Shown: positions 11,040-23,943 of the stretch, piece after piece
Layout: every line of letters begins with the position of its first letter
Position numbering within the stretch: the first letter of the stretch is position 1
Source of the DNA: Hevea brasiliensis
Taxonomy: Eukaryota > Streptophyta > Magnoliopsida > Malpighiales > Euphorbiaceae
NCBI RefSeq assembly: GCF_030052815.1
Contig: NC_079493.1
Coordinates: 62,000,691-62,064,690, forward strand
Length of the DNA: 64,000 bases
Direction of reading: 5' to 3'
Position numbers and translations under genes: made by a program
Notes under the pieces: generated by a model
The model's input: only the letters and a program-made list of their open reading frames with translations
The model's database searches: none
Told to the model about the DNA's origin: nothing

Positions 11040-11906
11040 TTATCTCAAGTGCAGCGAATGATCATGCATATTTTGGCTATATACTAGGATATCATCAAAA
11101 TACATTACAACAAATTTTCCTAGGAAAGCACGCAACACATGGTTTATAAGCCTCATAAATGTACTAGGTGCATTGGTTAAGCCAAATGGCATGACTAACC
11201 ATTCATATAGTCCATATTGAGTCTTAAAAGCAGTTTTCCATTCATCTCCTAATTTCACGCGAATTTGGTGATAACCACTCTTTAAGTCAATTTTAGAAAA
11301 TATGCATGCACCACGCAACTCATCAAGCATATCATCAAGTCTAGGTATGGGATGTCTATACTTTACAGTGATTTTGTTGATTGCTCTACAATCCACACAC
11401 ATGCGCATGCTCCCATCTTTTTTAGGCATCAAAAGAACAGGTACGGAACATGGGCTTTTGTTCTCCCTAACATGGCCTTTTGCTAGAAGCTCCTCCACTT
11501 GTCTTTGAAGTTCCTTAGCCTCTTCCGGATTGGTCCTATAGACTGGCCTATTTGGGATTACAGCTCCAGGCACAAAATCTATTTGGTGCTCTATGCCTCT
11601 AATGGGTGGTAGCCCATTAGGTATTTCTTCAGGGAAGACATCTTCAAACTCCTGCAATAAGGGCAAAGCACAACTAGGAATGGATGGGTTAAGGTTAGAA
11701 ACATTGGTGTAAGCTCCCTTACAAATTAGCAAAGCCATTGGCATACTAGAAAAATATGTAGTCCTCACATCCTTGGCTTTTGCTAGCAAACTGACTTTAT
11801 TCTCTCCACTCTTCTCACAACTTTCCTTTTGCCCTGAGCCCTTTTCTTTTGGTTTCACTCTTTTTGAATTTTCTCTCTTCTCTTTCTCTTCCTCATTTTT
11901 TCCCAC
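11040..11906 (-). pseudogene. CRM-A reverse transcriptase, one nonsense codon
   Basis: This 288-codon frame starts in a lysine/glutamate-rich linker, then [86 protein letters not shown] and intact YFDDILVYS near residue 270. It ends in a single TAA at 11040-11042 (after HLR). The next frame continues in phase, so one codon separates RT from the rest of the palm and RNase H. The enzyme would copy element RNA to cDNA in the virus-like particle. Confidence 0.88.
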
Positions 11907-11970
11907 TTACTTTTTCCTCTCTTTATTTTCTATCTTTCTCTTTTTGCACTCTTAGCTCGCCCTCTCTTTG

Positions 11971-12681
11971 TTATTGCTCATTCATGGTCTGTTTTATCCT
12001 TAATTGATCTTCAAAAGCTTGTGCGGGTGATAATGCTGCTAAAGTAACCCTTCGTCCATCATGATCAAAGGAGTACCTATTCCTAAATCCATCATGCACT
12101 ACCTTCCTATCATATTGCCATGGTCTCCCTAGCAAAATATGTCCAGCATGCATTGGCACCACATCACACAACACCTCATCCTTATAGCTTTCAATAGAAA
12201 AAGCCAACACCACTTGCTTGTTCACCTTAATTTCCCCACATTCATTCAGCCATTGCAACTTGTATGGCCTAGGATGCTTCATGGTGTGCATGCCAAGCTT
12301 CGCAACCATGAGTGTGCTGGCAACATTCACACAACTACCACCATCTACAATCATGCTACAAGTTTTACCATTCACCAAGCATCTAGTGTGGAAAATATTT
12401 TCGCTTTGTAGTGCATTTCCCTCTTCTTCCTTTGCTTGTGCACTTAGTGCACGCCTAACCACCAGAATATTACCTCCCACGGCATGCTCTACATCACTAG
12501 CTTCCTCCAAAGGAGGCATACTCTCACTAGCATCATCATCATCAACATCATCATCTTCTGATTCGATCTCCCCATTCTGCCTCATCACCATCACCCTCTT
12601 GTTAGGACATTCAGATGCATGATGTCCCTTCCCTAGGCACCTAAAACATTGGATATCCCTAGTTCTTCCACTAGAGGTATT
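11971..12681 (-). pseudogene. CRM-A zinc knuckle and aspartic protease
   Basis: In phase with gag after a TAG at 12682-12684, the frame reads the zinc knuckle CFRCLGKGHHASEC (all four ligands kept). PNKRVMVMRQNGEIES, an acidic linker and the protease follow: CSMIVDGGSCVNVAS and HILLGRPWQYDRKV. It ends at 11971 (MNEQ stop). Stops and a frame change separate it from RT. The protease would process the polyprotein. The DGGS site differs from the retroviral DTG/DSG but is shared by the CRM copies here. Confidence 0.85.
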
Positions 12682-13753
12682 CTATCCCTTGCCTTTCTCA
12701 GTCACACTAGGCTTTTCTCCACCCCTAGTCTCCTCTTTCTTTTCCTTAGAAACAGCCTTGGAATCATAAGTTTCACCCTTCCAATTCAGTTTCCATGGAG
12801 CATTGTTGCTCGAATTCATACCTATACCCATCTTGAATGCTTTCATCTTCTTTAGTTGTTTTTCTATCTTGATTGCCATATTTAACATGTCATCAAGCTC
12901 CACATAGTGTTGTAGCTCCACTATGTTGGCAATATCAAGATTCAGCCCCTTTAGGAACCTAGCCATAGTGGCTTCCCTATCCTCCTCTACATTGGCTCTT
13001 ATCATAGCCATCTCCATCTCCTTGAAATATTCTTCCATACTTTTGTTTCCTTGCACCAGCCCTTGCAACCTTTGGTGCAACTCCTTATAGTAATGTTGAG
13101 GTACAAATCTGTCCCTCATGATTTGCTTCATCTCATCCCAAGTTTCAACACCCCTCATCCCATTTCTCCTTCTTTTAGTGAGCAATTGATCCCACCAAAT
13201 TATGGCATAATCTGTAAACTCAACTATTGCAAGCTTCATCTTCTTTTCCTCACTATAATTGTGACAATAAAAAATGAGATTCACCTTCCTCTCCCACTCC
13301 AAATATGCATCCGGATTGGCTTTGCCTTGGAATTGTGGAATTTTCATTTTGATCCCACTAATGTTACCATCCACTCTCCCTCTCCCTCTTGCTTCCTCCA
13401 TATTACCTCTTCTAAAGTTTCTGCCTCCACCTCTTCCACCCCTATTACCTCTCATCCCTCTCGGTCTATGGTGGTCATCATGTGCAGCAGAGCAGGTCAT
13501 CCTCTTCATCAGAATCATCATCATTTTCATCCCCCCAATCATCTGTAAGTGGTGCATTGTTCACTCTAGATCCCCTAGCCCTATTCTGCCCCTCATTTGT
13601 GTTTTTTCTACCATTCCTACTATTCTGCTCAATTCTTTCAATTCGGTCAGCTAGGTTGCTCAATTGTCTACCAATTCTTTCCAAATGTTGAACAAGTGCT
13701 TGTTGGTAAAAAGGATTATCCATATTAAGCCCACTAGTTTGTTCTTGTGACAT
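12682..13753 (-). pseudogene. CRM-A gag, frameshifted
   Basis: I place the gag start at the ATG at 13753 (MSQEQTSGLNMDNPFY), which follows the candidate splice acceptor by nine bases. The first 85-90 codons include a coiled-coil-like HLERIGRQLSNLADRIERIE. A frameshift near 13490 leads to the capsid-like part: [50 protein letters not shown]. This is the Retrotrans_gag pattern. A TAG at 12682-12684 precedes the zinc knuckle. Gag would form the particle that packages element RNA. Confidence 0.85.
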
Positions 13754-13761
13754 TTTTAACA

Positions 13762-14828
13762 CTTGCACAAAAAAGTTAGTAAAACAGAAAACAACCTCAC
13801 AATTTCACTCAAATTTGGTCACTCAAGTGTTTGTACTCAGTTTATAGGCTTTTACCCTTTTGGAGGTCTTACCACTCGATGCCTTTTTCCACTCAAGCTT
13901 GCTTACCAAGTTCTTGTTAGAACTAATGCAATTCCAGTAAGTTTAAATCAAGTTTTAATATATGTTCAAGCAAAAACTCAAGCAAAACATGTGGAATAAG
14001 TGTTTGTTATGACACTTGAAGTAAGAAATGAAGACACCAAGCTCTATAGCAATGAAGTGAAATAGGAGTCGAAATTAGCTTGCTATTTTTGCCTCTCCCC
14101 GAAAAAAAGGCAAAGTTGTAAAACTGTTTTAAGAGCAGCAACAAGACATAGTTTTAGTAGGGAAAATCAAGTCTAGAGGTTCCAGAAAGCACCTTGAAGT
14201 TTTGGACTACAAATTTGCCTAATAGGTGCTAAATTTGGTTCACCAAGTAAACAGTAGAATTTTTACACCAAATTTGATTTCTAGGCTTAATTTCTCCTAC
14301 AAAGCACCCCTATGAAGTTTTAGAATTTTCTAGGTTGGTTTGGTTATACCTCCCCCAAAACAGCCACCAAATAGAAATGTTGAACTTATAATATTCCAGC
14401 TCTCAAACATACACTTTAGCACCCTTTTTTTTTAACCCTTTTTTTTCTTTCTTTTTGTTCTTTTTTTATTTTATATATCATGTAACCACACAACAGATAC
14501 CCTAAACACATCCAACACTAAACACTTTAACAACACACTTCACAAGCCACAAAGATGCAAATAACCAGGTTGTGAAGAAAAGGTTTAAGGTAGAAAACAA
14601 CACAAATGTGACAAAACTAGGGAAACAAGGACAGATGCAATAAATACTCTAATATACCCTAAGATTAGTAGTATTGAGTGTTAACTCATTACTAAGCCCT
14701 GAATATGTTCAGATTTTCTTAAAAACACCAGAAACACAAAGGACTTGAAGAACCTTCAAGGCTGAAACACAAGGAAGAAAAAAGAAGGAGAAAGGAAAAA
14801 CAAGAACACAACAAAATGAATGACCAAC
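13762..14828 (-). other. Candidate leader intron of CRM-A
   Basis: The sense donor CAAAACAG|GTTGGTC lies 20 nt after the PBS. The acceptor side reads TTTTACTAACTTTTTTG then TGCAAG|, with a TACTAAC branch-point match, and the gag ATG is nine bases downstream. The 1,067-nt region is AT-rich leader without coding signal. Splicing is inferred from sequence only. Confidence 0.45.
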
Positions 14829-14848
14829 CTGTTTTGAAGAGAGCCTAA

Positions 14849-14860
14849 GCTCTGATACCA
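14849..14860 (-). other. CRM-A primer-binding site (iMet tRNA type)
   Basis: Sense TGGTATCAGAGC starts two bases inside the 5' LTR end. It matches the usual plant initiator-methionine tRNA primer site. Confidence 0.9.
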
Positions 14861-14862
14861 AA

Positions 14863-15822
14863 TGATACGGTTTCTACCCTTAGTAGCTGATTCCACCAAG
14901 AAGAAAGACCAATTGACCGTCTTCAAAACAAGCCAAGAAAATCCCTTGAACCTTCAACCCTTCACCTTGAAGATGGAGAACTGAAAATATAATTCCCAAG
15001 AAAGACAATAATTCCCAAGAAAGACAGCCAAGAACAAGACCAATTCACCTATGCTGATGAACAACCTTGAACATATAATAAAACTTAACAAATCAAGGCA
15101 AGAATTTGCTAAGAAAAATAGAGAGAGTTCTAAGAAGAACTTTGAAGCAAAGCTCCAGCAATTTTGCTCAAAAAATTACCATATGAATTATGTGCTCAAA
15201 ATGAAATAAAAGAAGGTAAAAATATGGGTTGGTGTATTCTGCCAAGACATTTCAACAACCACGGGACATGTGCAAGTCTTGGTTAATGCACCAATCTCTC
15301 CTAAAAATAGATACAAAGTTCAAACATTAATAGGAAGGTCAGATTTGGCAAGCTACAAATGAGAGACAATCTGAAAAGAGATGTTTTCTCTTGAAGCTGA
15401 AAGTAGTAACTTTGCTTTTCCTATAAATAGTTGAAGCATGGCTGGAGCTCTTGGACAAAGTTATGGCTTCCAATCTTTGCAAAATGGACAAAAGCATCTT
15501 CAAAAAGTTGGTGGAGATGGGCTGCCAATTGTGCTGCTACCTAGGCAATCCACCTGGACACCACATTGGATGCCAACTAGGATGATTTGCTGAGGTGGCT
15601 GCCACATGTATGCCAACTTGGACGGATGCCACTTGGTCTCTTGGCTCCTCAAATATGCAAAGGAATGTACAGCAAGGTTGGCTTCCCTCTTCCAAGTCCA
15701 AACCGAATACTTGCAAGAGGTTAGACTTGGTTATGTGCTTATGCACCAAGCCTTAAAGCTTCTTAGCCATTGCTCTAGTTATTGGCCCTTGGTGTGGAAT
15801 TGGTGCAACCGGTTCCTCATCA
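14863..15822 (-). repeat. CRM-A 5' LTR
   Basis: The LTR is 960 bp and colinear with 8354-9289. It is longer mainly because of a tandem duplication of a 19-bp unit (ATTCCCAAGAAAGACAATA type) at about 14992-15029. It ends TCATCA, followed by the duplicated target CAAAC. Confidence 0.92.
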
Positions 15823-15827
15823 CAAAC

Positions 15828-18800
15828 CTTGAAATATCTCATTAAGGTAACAAAATTAATATTTACATTCATGGGATCATTAAAAATTTAGTAGTGCAAA
15901 ACTTTATAAATACATAAAATCTCAAGATAACCTCACAATAATTTGTCTTTGATTACAGTCCAAAAATATATTACAAAAGAGTTGATACAACTGCTCAAAG
16001 GAAATTTCATACATATAATTACAGAATTACATCAAAATCTAATATACAAGGGTATACCTATGATATACCCGAAGATAGTCTCACTATATCTTTTCAGAAA
16101 TCTTGCTCAGTTGCTTTATTATTCCTTTCATCTGCGACAGCATACAAAGCTATCGCTGAGTGGTGAACTTAGTGGTGCGCAAACTAATAATTTAAAACTC
16201 AATGCAAGTTATGCTTGACAATTCATAACAAATAAAATTTAAAATTTCTAAATTCTTCAAAATTCATAACATTCAGAAATTAATATTTTCATTCATGCAA
16301 ATTATTCATTTGAATAACCTTTTGATCAAAGAGTAATTATTTATCTACATTTCTTTTAAATCTCGAAACAATACAAAAATATTTTGAATCACTGACAAAT
16401 TATTTATTTCAACCACAATTTATCAAACTATGCATAATTTAAATGGCGTTGCCAATAATTCACACAATTGAACCCATGACCCAAAATTCAAATAGATGCC
16501 GTGTTATACACCACGACATTTCAAACTCTCCCAATAACCGAGGCTGAAAGGGAGGAACAAAAACTAGCTAGCATATATGAGTACTCATTCAAACTCTTCC
16601 CCAACTGGCAAGCCAGAGAGGAAGGAACTCACCCCATTTAGTGGAGGAGATATCTTACTAAACAAGTTAATGAGAATTCACAACATATATTGCCATGTCA
16701 ACTGTGGTTTCAAATCATATTCAAAACATTTTCTATTTACAAAGTGTTTACAAACCATTAACATATTGAATCATCATAAATTCATGCTCAAGGTTGGCAA
16801 TACATCGAACTTAAAATTTACAATCCTCAAAACCGTGCAATAAATCCTTAAATGCATAAGAAAATTTACATTTAATTTATACAATTTCATTCAACAAATT
16901 AAAATCCTCAACATAACAAAATTATAAATCATAAAATAAACTTGTTCAAATCAATTTAGAAGTGAGAAGTAACAAAATAGTTAGTTGTGCACAAACCTTA
17001 TACGAGTCGCCTCTTGGCCTTGACTCGATGTTCCGGGTTCTTTCCCAGTATTCCTTTCCACTGAAACACACAGTTTCATAGTGTTTCAGTATCACAATTT
17101 ATCATAACTCCACAAATAAATTCAACTCTCCTTATACCTAGCTTTAATATGCTAAACTTGACGTTCTTTAAAATTTGTATTTCGGGGTTACTATTCACGA
17201 TACTATTTAAGTCAATTTGTTGACTTTCTAAGGCTTAATAGGTATGGGAATTCTATTTCCACTCACATACCACATTTTGGTTACCTAATTTTTTGGTTTT
17301 GGTTCTTTTCTCAAATTTTAAGTCTTTTAGGCAAAATTACAAATTTTCAATTTTAGTGTACTGTATTACATTGTTCTATTTATTATGTTGCTGTTAGAAT
17401 TTGACTAAGTTTTCTTCATAGAAATTGTTCCTTATTGTCTTAGCTTTATTTTCCTTTTTGAATCACTCCATTTGGAGTTTTGTAGCTCATGTTATAGCTA
17501 TTTGAACATGGTTGGCCGGATTGGCCTAACCCAGATTTTTTGGGCACCAACTTGGTTCTGGCAGTTTTAGGTCACTAACTTTGGGTGGCTAAATGACTTG
17601 GTTAAGGGTATAATTTGAACTTCTATTCCTTGAAAAAGTTGTAGGGCTATATCTCAGATTTCTATTGGTAAAATTTCAGGTCATTTGGACTTGCCTAACC
17701 CAAGTTATGGCCAAATGATTGGTCATTTTTGTACAGATCAGAACACCTAATTCCGGATTTGGTCAATTTGTTCATTAGGTTTTGGTCACTTTCTGGGCAT
17801 GATTCCTGAATGAAAAATGTGCTTTTTTGTGTCTAGTTTCATTCCCAATTGGCGTCACATCAATTGGGTTGGTAAATTTTTAGTTTTGGTCCCTGAAAGG
17901 GACCTTAGTCATGCTACCTGCAGAATGACCACAAGCAATCCGACTTCAAACTTAATTCCAACACTTCCTACACACCACAATTGGTTATACATGATCATTT
18001 CTCATCTCAAACAAGGGCAAACACATTATTTGGCTAATTCTCACATTTTATCTCCCAAAACCCTAGGTGCCAAACTCTAATTTTCATGCAATTCAAATAT
18101 AATGCATTCCAATTACCAATACATAGTTTACATACATAATTCAACTTAAACACCCATTCAAATACATCAAATTCATTCATTCTCAAACCCTAACCTATTG
18201 CTGGCTAAATTTCTATTTGATCCACCATGCTTGATTTTGTCTAATTTATCCACAATTTTCTAGATTAACTCATGCATATAAACATAATTCTAAAGAAAAA
18301 TCTAGTGGTTAATTACTAACCCTTATGCAAAATTTTTCACCTCTCAAAACTTTTTCCTTTCTTCTTCTTTTTATTGTCAAACTCCTTATCAAGGTTTAAC
18401 TACAAGATTTAATGAAGAAATCTACAAGTTTTATGGCTGATTTTTGGGTTAAGGAAGCTTTGAAAGTGTGCTTCAATGGTGGAAGAAGAAAAAATGAGAG
18501 AGAGATGAGAGGTGATGGAAAATGGAAGAAAAAACCAATTTTTTTTTCTTTTTATTTTGTCTTTTAATTATTAAGATTTATCCCCAAATTTTCAATTGTT
18601 TAAATATTAGGTTTATTGCATCATGCATGATGTCATGCATGATGTAATAACCTTTTTCAACCTTTTTTTTTCTTTTTCTTTTTTTTTTTTCATTTATTTT
18701 TCCTTAGTTCTTTAATTTAATTCTTGATCTCAAAATTTTCTTTTCTCCGATTTTATTGGACAGTTAGGTCAAGAGTCAGCTCTAGGGGTTAGTTGACCAA

Positions 18801-19209
18801 ATTGCCCTCGTAGGTTCAATCTGGTTTGCAATTAATTCAATATTTCTTCCAGATCTCCGACATAATTATTTGATCGGCTTAACAATTCTTTTTTGTGATT
18901 TTCTCTTTTTCACTGTGTTCGCAATAGTCCTAAGGACTGCAGCATCACATTTTACGGTTCAAAATTCGAGTTTAAATTGACCTTGCAGTCCTTCCTGAGA
19001 AGGTCATCCATCGCTGTGACTCTCGGCTCATTTAACTTCTTATGTTCTGTTTTTCTTATTTATAGTTAACTGATTGACAATTACTAATTATTTGTTTTCA
19101 GGGCTTATCTAGTTGTCTTAGATGTGGTTCTAATCTCCTTAATTATCCGGACCTACATCGGTCACCGAAACAGTGAAATATACCAGGCTATGCAAATAGG
19201 GATGTTACA
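15828..19209 (-). repeat. Tek-B solo LTR, second segment
   Basis: This segment has no gene. It contains a divergent form of the hairpin (16156-16172), GA/AG-rich low-complexity tracts, a poly-T stretch near 18660-18690 and the putative splice donor in sense at 18320 (ATAAGG|GTTAGT). It ends GATGTTACA, followed by TCTAC. Predicted small frames here are shadows. Confidence 0.85.
16156..16172 (-). other. Conserved LTR hairpin (Tek-B, weak form)
   Basis: CTGAG-TGGTGAA-CTTAG gives a 5-bp stem with one G-T pair, followed by TGGTGC. Confidence 0.5.
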
Positions 19210-19214
19210 TCTAC

Positions 19215-20696
19215 ATTGTCTACGATTTCCATGGGTTTAAAAATTAGGTCATTTGGACCTCTTTACACAAAGTTATGGCCGATTGAACAAACACTCTTCA
19301 TTTGATCATTTTCCAGGTCTAGATTTTGGTTACCCAGATTTAGGAAAATTTTAGGTCACTCTAGGTTGGTTTTCTAGGCAAGGTCTCTTCTTGAAAAATG
19401 TGGCATTATGTCCTAAGTTTCACCCCAAATTAGCCTCGAACCAATTGGAGCTATCTAGCTCGACTTATGGCCATCAAAACCTGCTAGACTCTAGGGTCTA
19501 GATTCTGCCTCAACACACAACATCACACCCACTCAATAGTTTGGTCATCTCATCAATTCATATCAACAATTGGGTGTCAAATTAACTTAATTTAGGCATA
19601 ATTACATCATTTAGAACATAAGAATTAAAATTCCTAAATTTAGCAAACCCTAATCAATTTGGTATAACTTTAAAAATCCATGGGATTTGATAGCGCTAAC
19701 CTTAGTTTCTTGCTTTCCTTAGCCTCCAATCACCTTTTCCATCAACCAAAACATGCTTCACCTTCTTGAATCCATCATGGCTAGAATTCTTGGCAGCTCC
19801 ATATTCTAACTTTTCTTGCTTTCTTGGTTATTTTCTTCAATTTAAGGCTTAAGGTTAGTTTTTCTTTCAATTTGCTTGGGTTTCAAAGCTTGTATGAAGC
19901 TTTAATGGTGAAAGAAAATGAAAGGGAGAGTGAAGGTGAAGAGTGCCGGCAGTATGGGCTGTAAAGGAGAGGAATTTTCTGATTTTTCTTCCTTTTTAAT
20001 GATATTTATAATATTTAAATACAAAATCGCAAATTGTAAATTATGGGTAATGGAAAACTTGTAATATAGTTAAACTTTGTAATCATTTCATTTGACTAAC
20101 TAAATAATCATATTCAATTTTTATAATCTCCATTAATTAAATTAATTGGGCTTCATTAACTTAATAAATTTCATTTTTTTTGTCAATGTGGAACCTTTAG
20201 ATTTCATTGACCAAATTTTGTTTTTACCGAGTTTTTTGTTTATCTTTCTTTCTTCTTTCTTTTTCTTGTACTCATTTTTAATTAAATTTTTAGAAATATT
20301 TATTTATATTTTAAAACATGAATCTCACTTACTAAAATAGACAAGTTGGTCAAAAATCATCTCTGAAGGTGAAATGACCAAAATGCCCTTCGTTTTGCTT
20401 ATTGAGCTAAAATTGTCTGTATTGATTTATAAAATTTTCTCGGCATTTTCTTGACATTCTATTGTCATTTGAGCCTCAATAACTTTTTACTTAAGTCTCA
20501 AAAATTATTTCATAGGGTTTTTCCAAGGGTCTAGGGTCGCTAACTGTCTTCACATTCGCTTCCCATTAGGGTTACCCATCTCTGTAGCTTCGGCTCATTT
20601 AACCTTATTGCATTTCGTTTCTTAATTTTTTCCTTTATTTTCTTTATCATTGTTTAGGTTATTTATGACTCTTCACTCTAGTTTAAATATAGTTTC
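19215..20696 (-). repeat. Tek-A LTR, right part
   Basis: This is the continuation of the LTR begun at 5606. The putative donor in sense is at 19700 (ACTAAG|GTTAGC). It stops in the segment TAGTTTAAATATAGTTTC, where another Tek-B LTR begins, so the terminal 100 or so bases are missing. No gene is seen. Confidence 0.8.
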
Positions 20697-23600
20697 TGTC
20701 ACACCCTACTCCTCCGTAAGATGTAACATGATCCCGTAGTACACCTAATGAATTACCGTACTTCTCCTACCGGTAACCCATTAAATATGCTACAAGGGAT
20801 TTTAAAACAATTCTCGATAAATTTAAATCATTGATTAAAATCTGGTGTTATAAAAATTTTTCAAAATTTTTGCAGAGTGTCGGTTGTATTTTGAGAAAAC
20901 AGTTCTTTAAATCTAAAAAGGAAAACACTCCCAATATGTTTTCTCAAATACAACTCCAATAAACTTCATTTGATCTCACAATTCAATCTCAATAATCAAA
21001 TCATTTCATTTGCAAACCAACCTCATCATAAAAGAAACATTTCATTGATTACAAAACTCAAAAATTAATATTACAAAATTATACAGGTAAGTGAAATCTC
21101 AAATTTACATTACAATAATTTACATTTAATTACATACCAAAATATTTTACAAGAGTTTTTATACAACTGCTCAAATAATTTACATATATATATTTACGTG
21201 CATACATCAAAACCTATGTACATGGGTATACCTATGATATACCTGGAGCTGATCTGAATGTGCCTTCAAAGAAGCTTACTCAACTGCTCTATGCTCTTTT
21301 CACCTGCGATAGCATACAAAGCTATTGTTGAGTGGTGAACTCAGTGGTGCACAACTATAACTTAAAACATAGTTCAACATACCTTAGCAAAATTATAGTA
21401 AATAATTTGGAAATCAGGGTACTCATCAAATTCCAAAAATCAAATTATTCATTGCCAATAACATAAATCATTTGTATGAAATGACTTTGATCACGAAATT
21501 CAATTTATCAAATCACAACCAAATATTTAAGGTAATTCTAACAAAATCAATTATACATAAATCATAATTGAAATCACAATTGTTTACTATTTAAAATCCA
21601 TTTTTTTATCTCACTAACTATGCAAGACTAATCCGAAAGGGCCATATTCGGGGTGATTCTAACTCCCTATAGTCGGGGAGGTCAAATCGGATTCTAACTC
21701 CCTATGGTTGGGGAGGTCGAATCATCGTGCACAGTACACATCACAATAATGAAACTTCCGAAAGGGCCATAACAAACAAAAACTTAGATCTAACCTCTAA
21801 TAAGAGGAGAATCTAAGCCTGTGTACGTACCATGATAATCAAAATAAAGCTAACTCCATTGTCTCCTCAACAAATAAGAGAGACGGGTAATAATCTAGTC
21901 AATCATCTATAATGAGATATAAAACAATATCATCAATCTTTTTGTCCTTTTTGTGAGCATAAATCACAATATAATTCAATTCAAAGTCAATTCCAATATC
22001 CAATAATTTTTATGCTCATCACAATTCAAAACATAAATTTGCATTTTTCCTTGCAAATTGCCCATCACAAATCAAAACATATTCTATCACAATTTTCCAA
22101 AACATAATTTATTCAATCCACAATAATGCTTAATACTTGTTGAAATACCATTTCACAAAGCTAAATTCATACATACTATAATAATTTCAATAATCATTGA
22201 ATTAAATCCAATACTTGATAAATATAATACGTAAGGAAAATAACTTCATTTAATCATATGAAATATTCAGAATAAAATCAATTAAAAACTAGTTATGCAC
22301 AAACCTCTGAAGAGTAATCTCTTGGCCCTGACTCAGTGTTTCCTTCCCCTTCCCTGAGTCTTTGCTAACTGAAACGCACAATTTGAAGTGTTTCAGTACT
22401 CATTTAAACTGTCTCTATCAATAAGGTTCAATAATTAATTTATTTAATTCTATTATTTTCCTTAGTCAACCTATAATGTTGACCCTTGATGCACTATAGG
22501 TGAATTAGGTTTAATGTTAACAATATGCCACATTTTGCATTTCAATATGCTACCAATATAGTGCAATTTACCATTTGTATATGTTGGCATTCATTGCCAA
22601 ATTATTTCAAGAATGTCAAGTTCTTAATTTTTGTGTGCTAAATTGGTCTAGCTTAAAGTCTTATTTCTCTTGGTTTTTAGCTTCTAGTCAAAGAAGCAAA
22701 ATTGTAGTTATATGTCTTATTACACTCGGGGCAAAATTTCAGATCATTCTGAGTTGTATAGACCAAGATATGGTCAATTTACTAAAGCTGGACAGATTGC
22801 ACTAAAATGGCAACTTTAGGTCATTTTTAGGTCATTTCTGGTTCTGACAGTTTTTATACCCAAACTTATGCAAGCATTTTGACTTGCTTATGGTCATTTT
22901 TGGGTTTTGGTGTCTTCATAAGAGTTGTAGCTCTATATATAAGCTATCCATGGTAAAAATTTGAGGTCAATTGGACCTATTTTGATTGAGTTATGGTCAT
23001 CCTAATAATGACTACTGTTCATATGGTCAAAAACCTGGGTTGCAAGGTTGCCATTCCGGATTTGGTCATTTTTAAGATTGGTTTCTAGGCAGAATTTTGG
23101 CAACATTTCTACATAAAAGTTGGCCTATTTGGTGTCTAGTTTTACCCTCCATTGGCCTCATACCAATTGGGTTCACAGTTTTGCACTTATGACCTAATTT
23201 AGGTGCTGCCAACATACACAACCTGCATTTGAACATCACAAATTCAATTTTGACAATCCTCCTCCTCCCAATACTTCAACATTTAATCATGGAACTTCTA
23301 TATATATTGTACACAATTCTAGCAAGTATTTTGGGTAGAACACTCAAGTGCTCAATGCACACAATTCACCACTAAAGTCCAACATTCACATCCACCCAAA
23401 TTCAATATACATCAACACTTATTTTACACATACACTTCCATGGAAATTATACAAACTGTCCACAATTCAATACCATCATATTTCATTAATAAACTTCATA
23501 TTCACACACGCAAATTCATGCTATTATAGGCTACCAAATATGGTAGTTTACCAAAGCATCAAGGTCCCATTTCAAACCCTTAATTCAAGCACTAACTTGC

Positions 23601-23943
23601 ACATACTTGAACATTAACCTACTACAACTTTTATTTAAGTTAATCAATCTTAATTCCCATCCATTAAAAATAAGAATAAGTCACTAACCATGCATTTTCA
23701 TGGCTGCTAAAATTAAGGTTCACCAATACTCAATCATTTCCTCAATTTTTCTTAGCGATTCAACTAACCCAAAGCTCAACACAAGGATTAGTAAAGGAAA
23801 ATGGGAAGATTAAGCACTAACCTTTATTTGGAGCTTGCTAAACCTCACTAAAACTTCTTCTTTTTGATTCCTACATGCTGCCCATGAGGTAAGGACAAGT
23901 TCTTGTGAAGGCACCTTGTGGTTTTATGTGGAAAAATGGTGAG
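20697..23943 (-). repeat. Tek-B LTR, interrupted
   Basis: This LTR starts TGTCACACCC after GTTTC and is truncated at 23943 by a Tek-A LTR. It contains a weak hairpin (21328-21344), a 37-bp unit repeated twice at about 21656-21722 (core CTCCCTATRGTYGGGGAGGT) and the putative donor in sense at 23821 (AATAAAG|GTTAGTGC). No gene is seen. Its remaining end is not found next to 36762, so the region was rearranged. Confidence 0.85.
21328..21344 (-). other. Conserved LTR hairpin (Tek-B, weak form)
   Basis: TTGAG-TGGTGAA-CTCAG pairs over four base pairs and is followed by TGGTGC. Confidence 0.45.

Larger units (their letters stand above)
8354..15822 (-). mobile_element. CRM-A, full-length CRM-like Ty3/gypsy retrotransposon
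   Basis: This 7.47-kb element has two LTRs (8354-9289 and 14863-15822), a PBS, a polypurine tract, and gag-protease-RT-RNase H-integrase in Ty3/gypsy order, flanked by the perfect duplication CAAAC. The clade call rests on the RT text ([29 protein letters not shown]) and the polyprotein running into the LTR, both as I know them from CRM elements. Several stops and frameshifts make it non-autonomous. The LTRs differ by scattered changes and one small tandem duplication, so it is not very recent. Confidence 0.9.
7966..19209 (-). mobile_element. Tek-B solo LTR interrupted by CRM-A
   Basis: The outer LTR runs 7966-8353 plus 15828-19209, about 3.77 kb once CRM-A and one CAAAC are removed. It starts TGTCACACCC, ends GATGTTACA and is flanked by TCTAC on both sides. 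A single LTR with its own target duplication indicates LTR-LTR recombination that removed the interior. It is inserted in the antisense Tek-A LTR of 5606-20696. Confidence 0.88.

Noticed and set aside
12218..13654. Overlapping plus-strand frames up to 165 codons
   Set aside because: They are shadows of the CRM-A gag and protease coding strand.
14849..14860. Possible tRNA gene at the sites matching a tRNA end (also 30112, 33651, 45842, 60431)
   Set aside because: Only the 12-base primer site matches and no cloverleaf can be formed around it.
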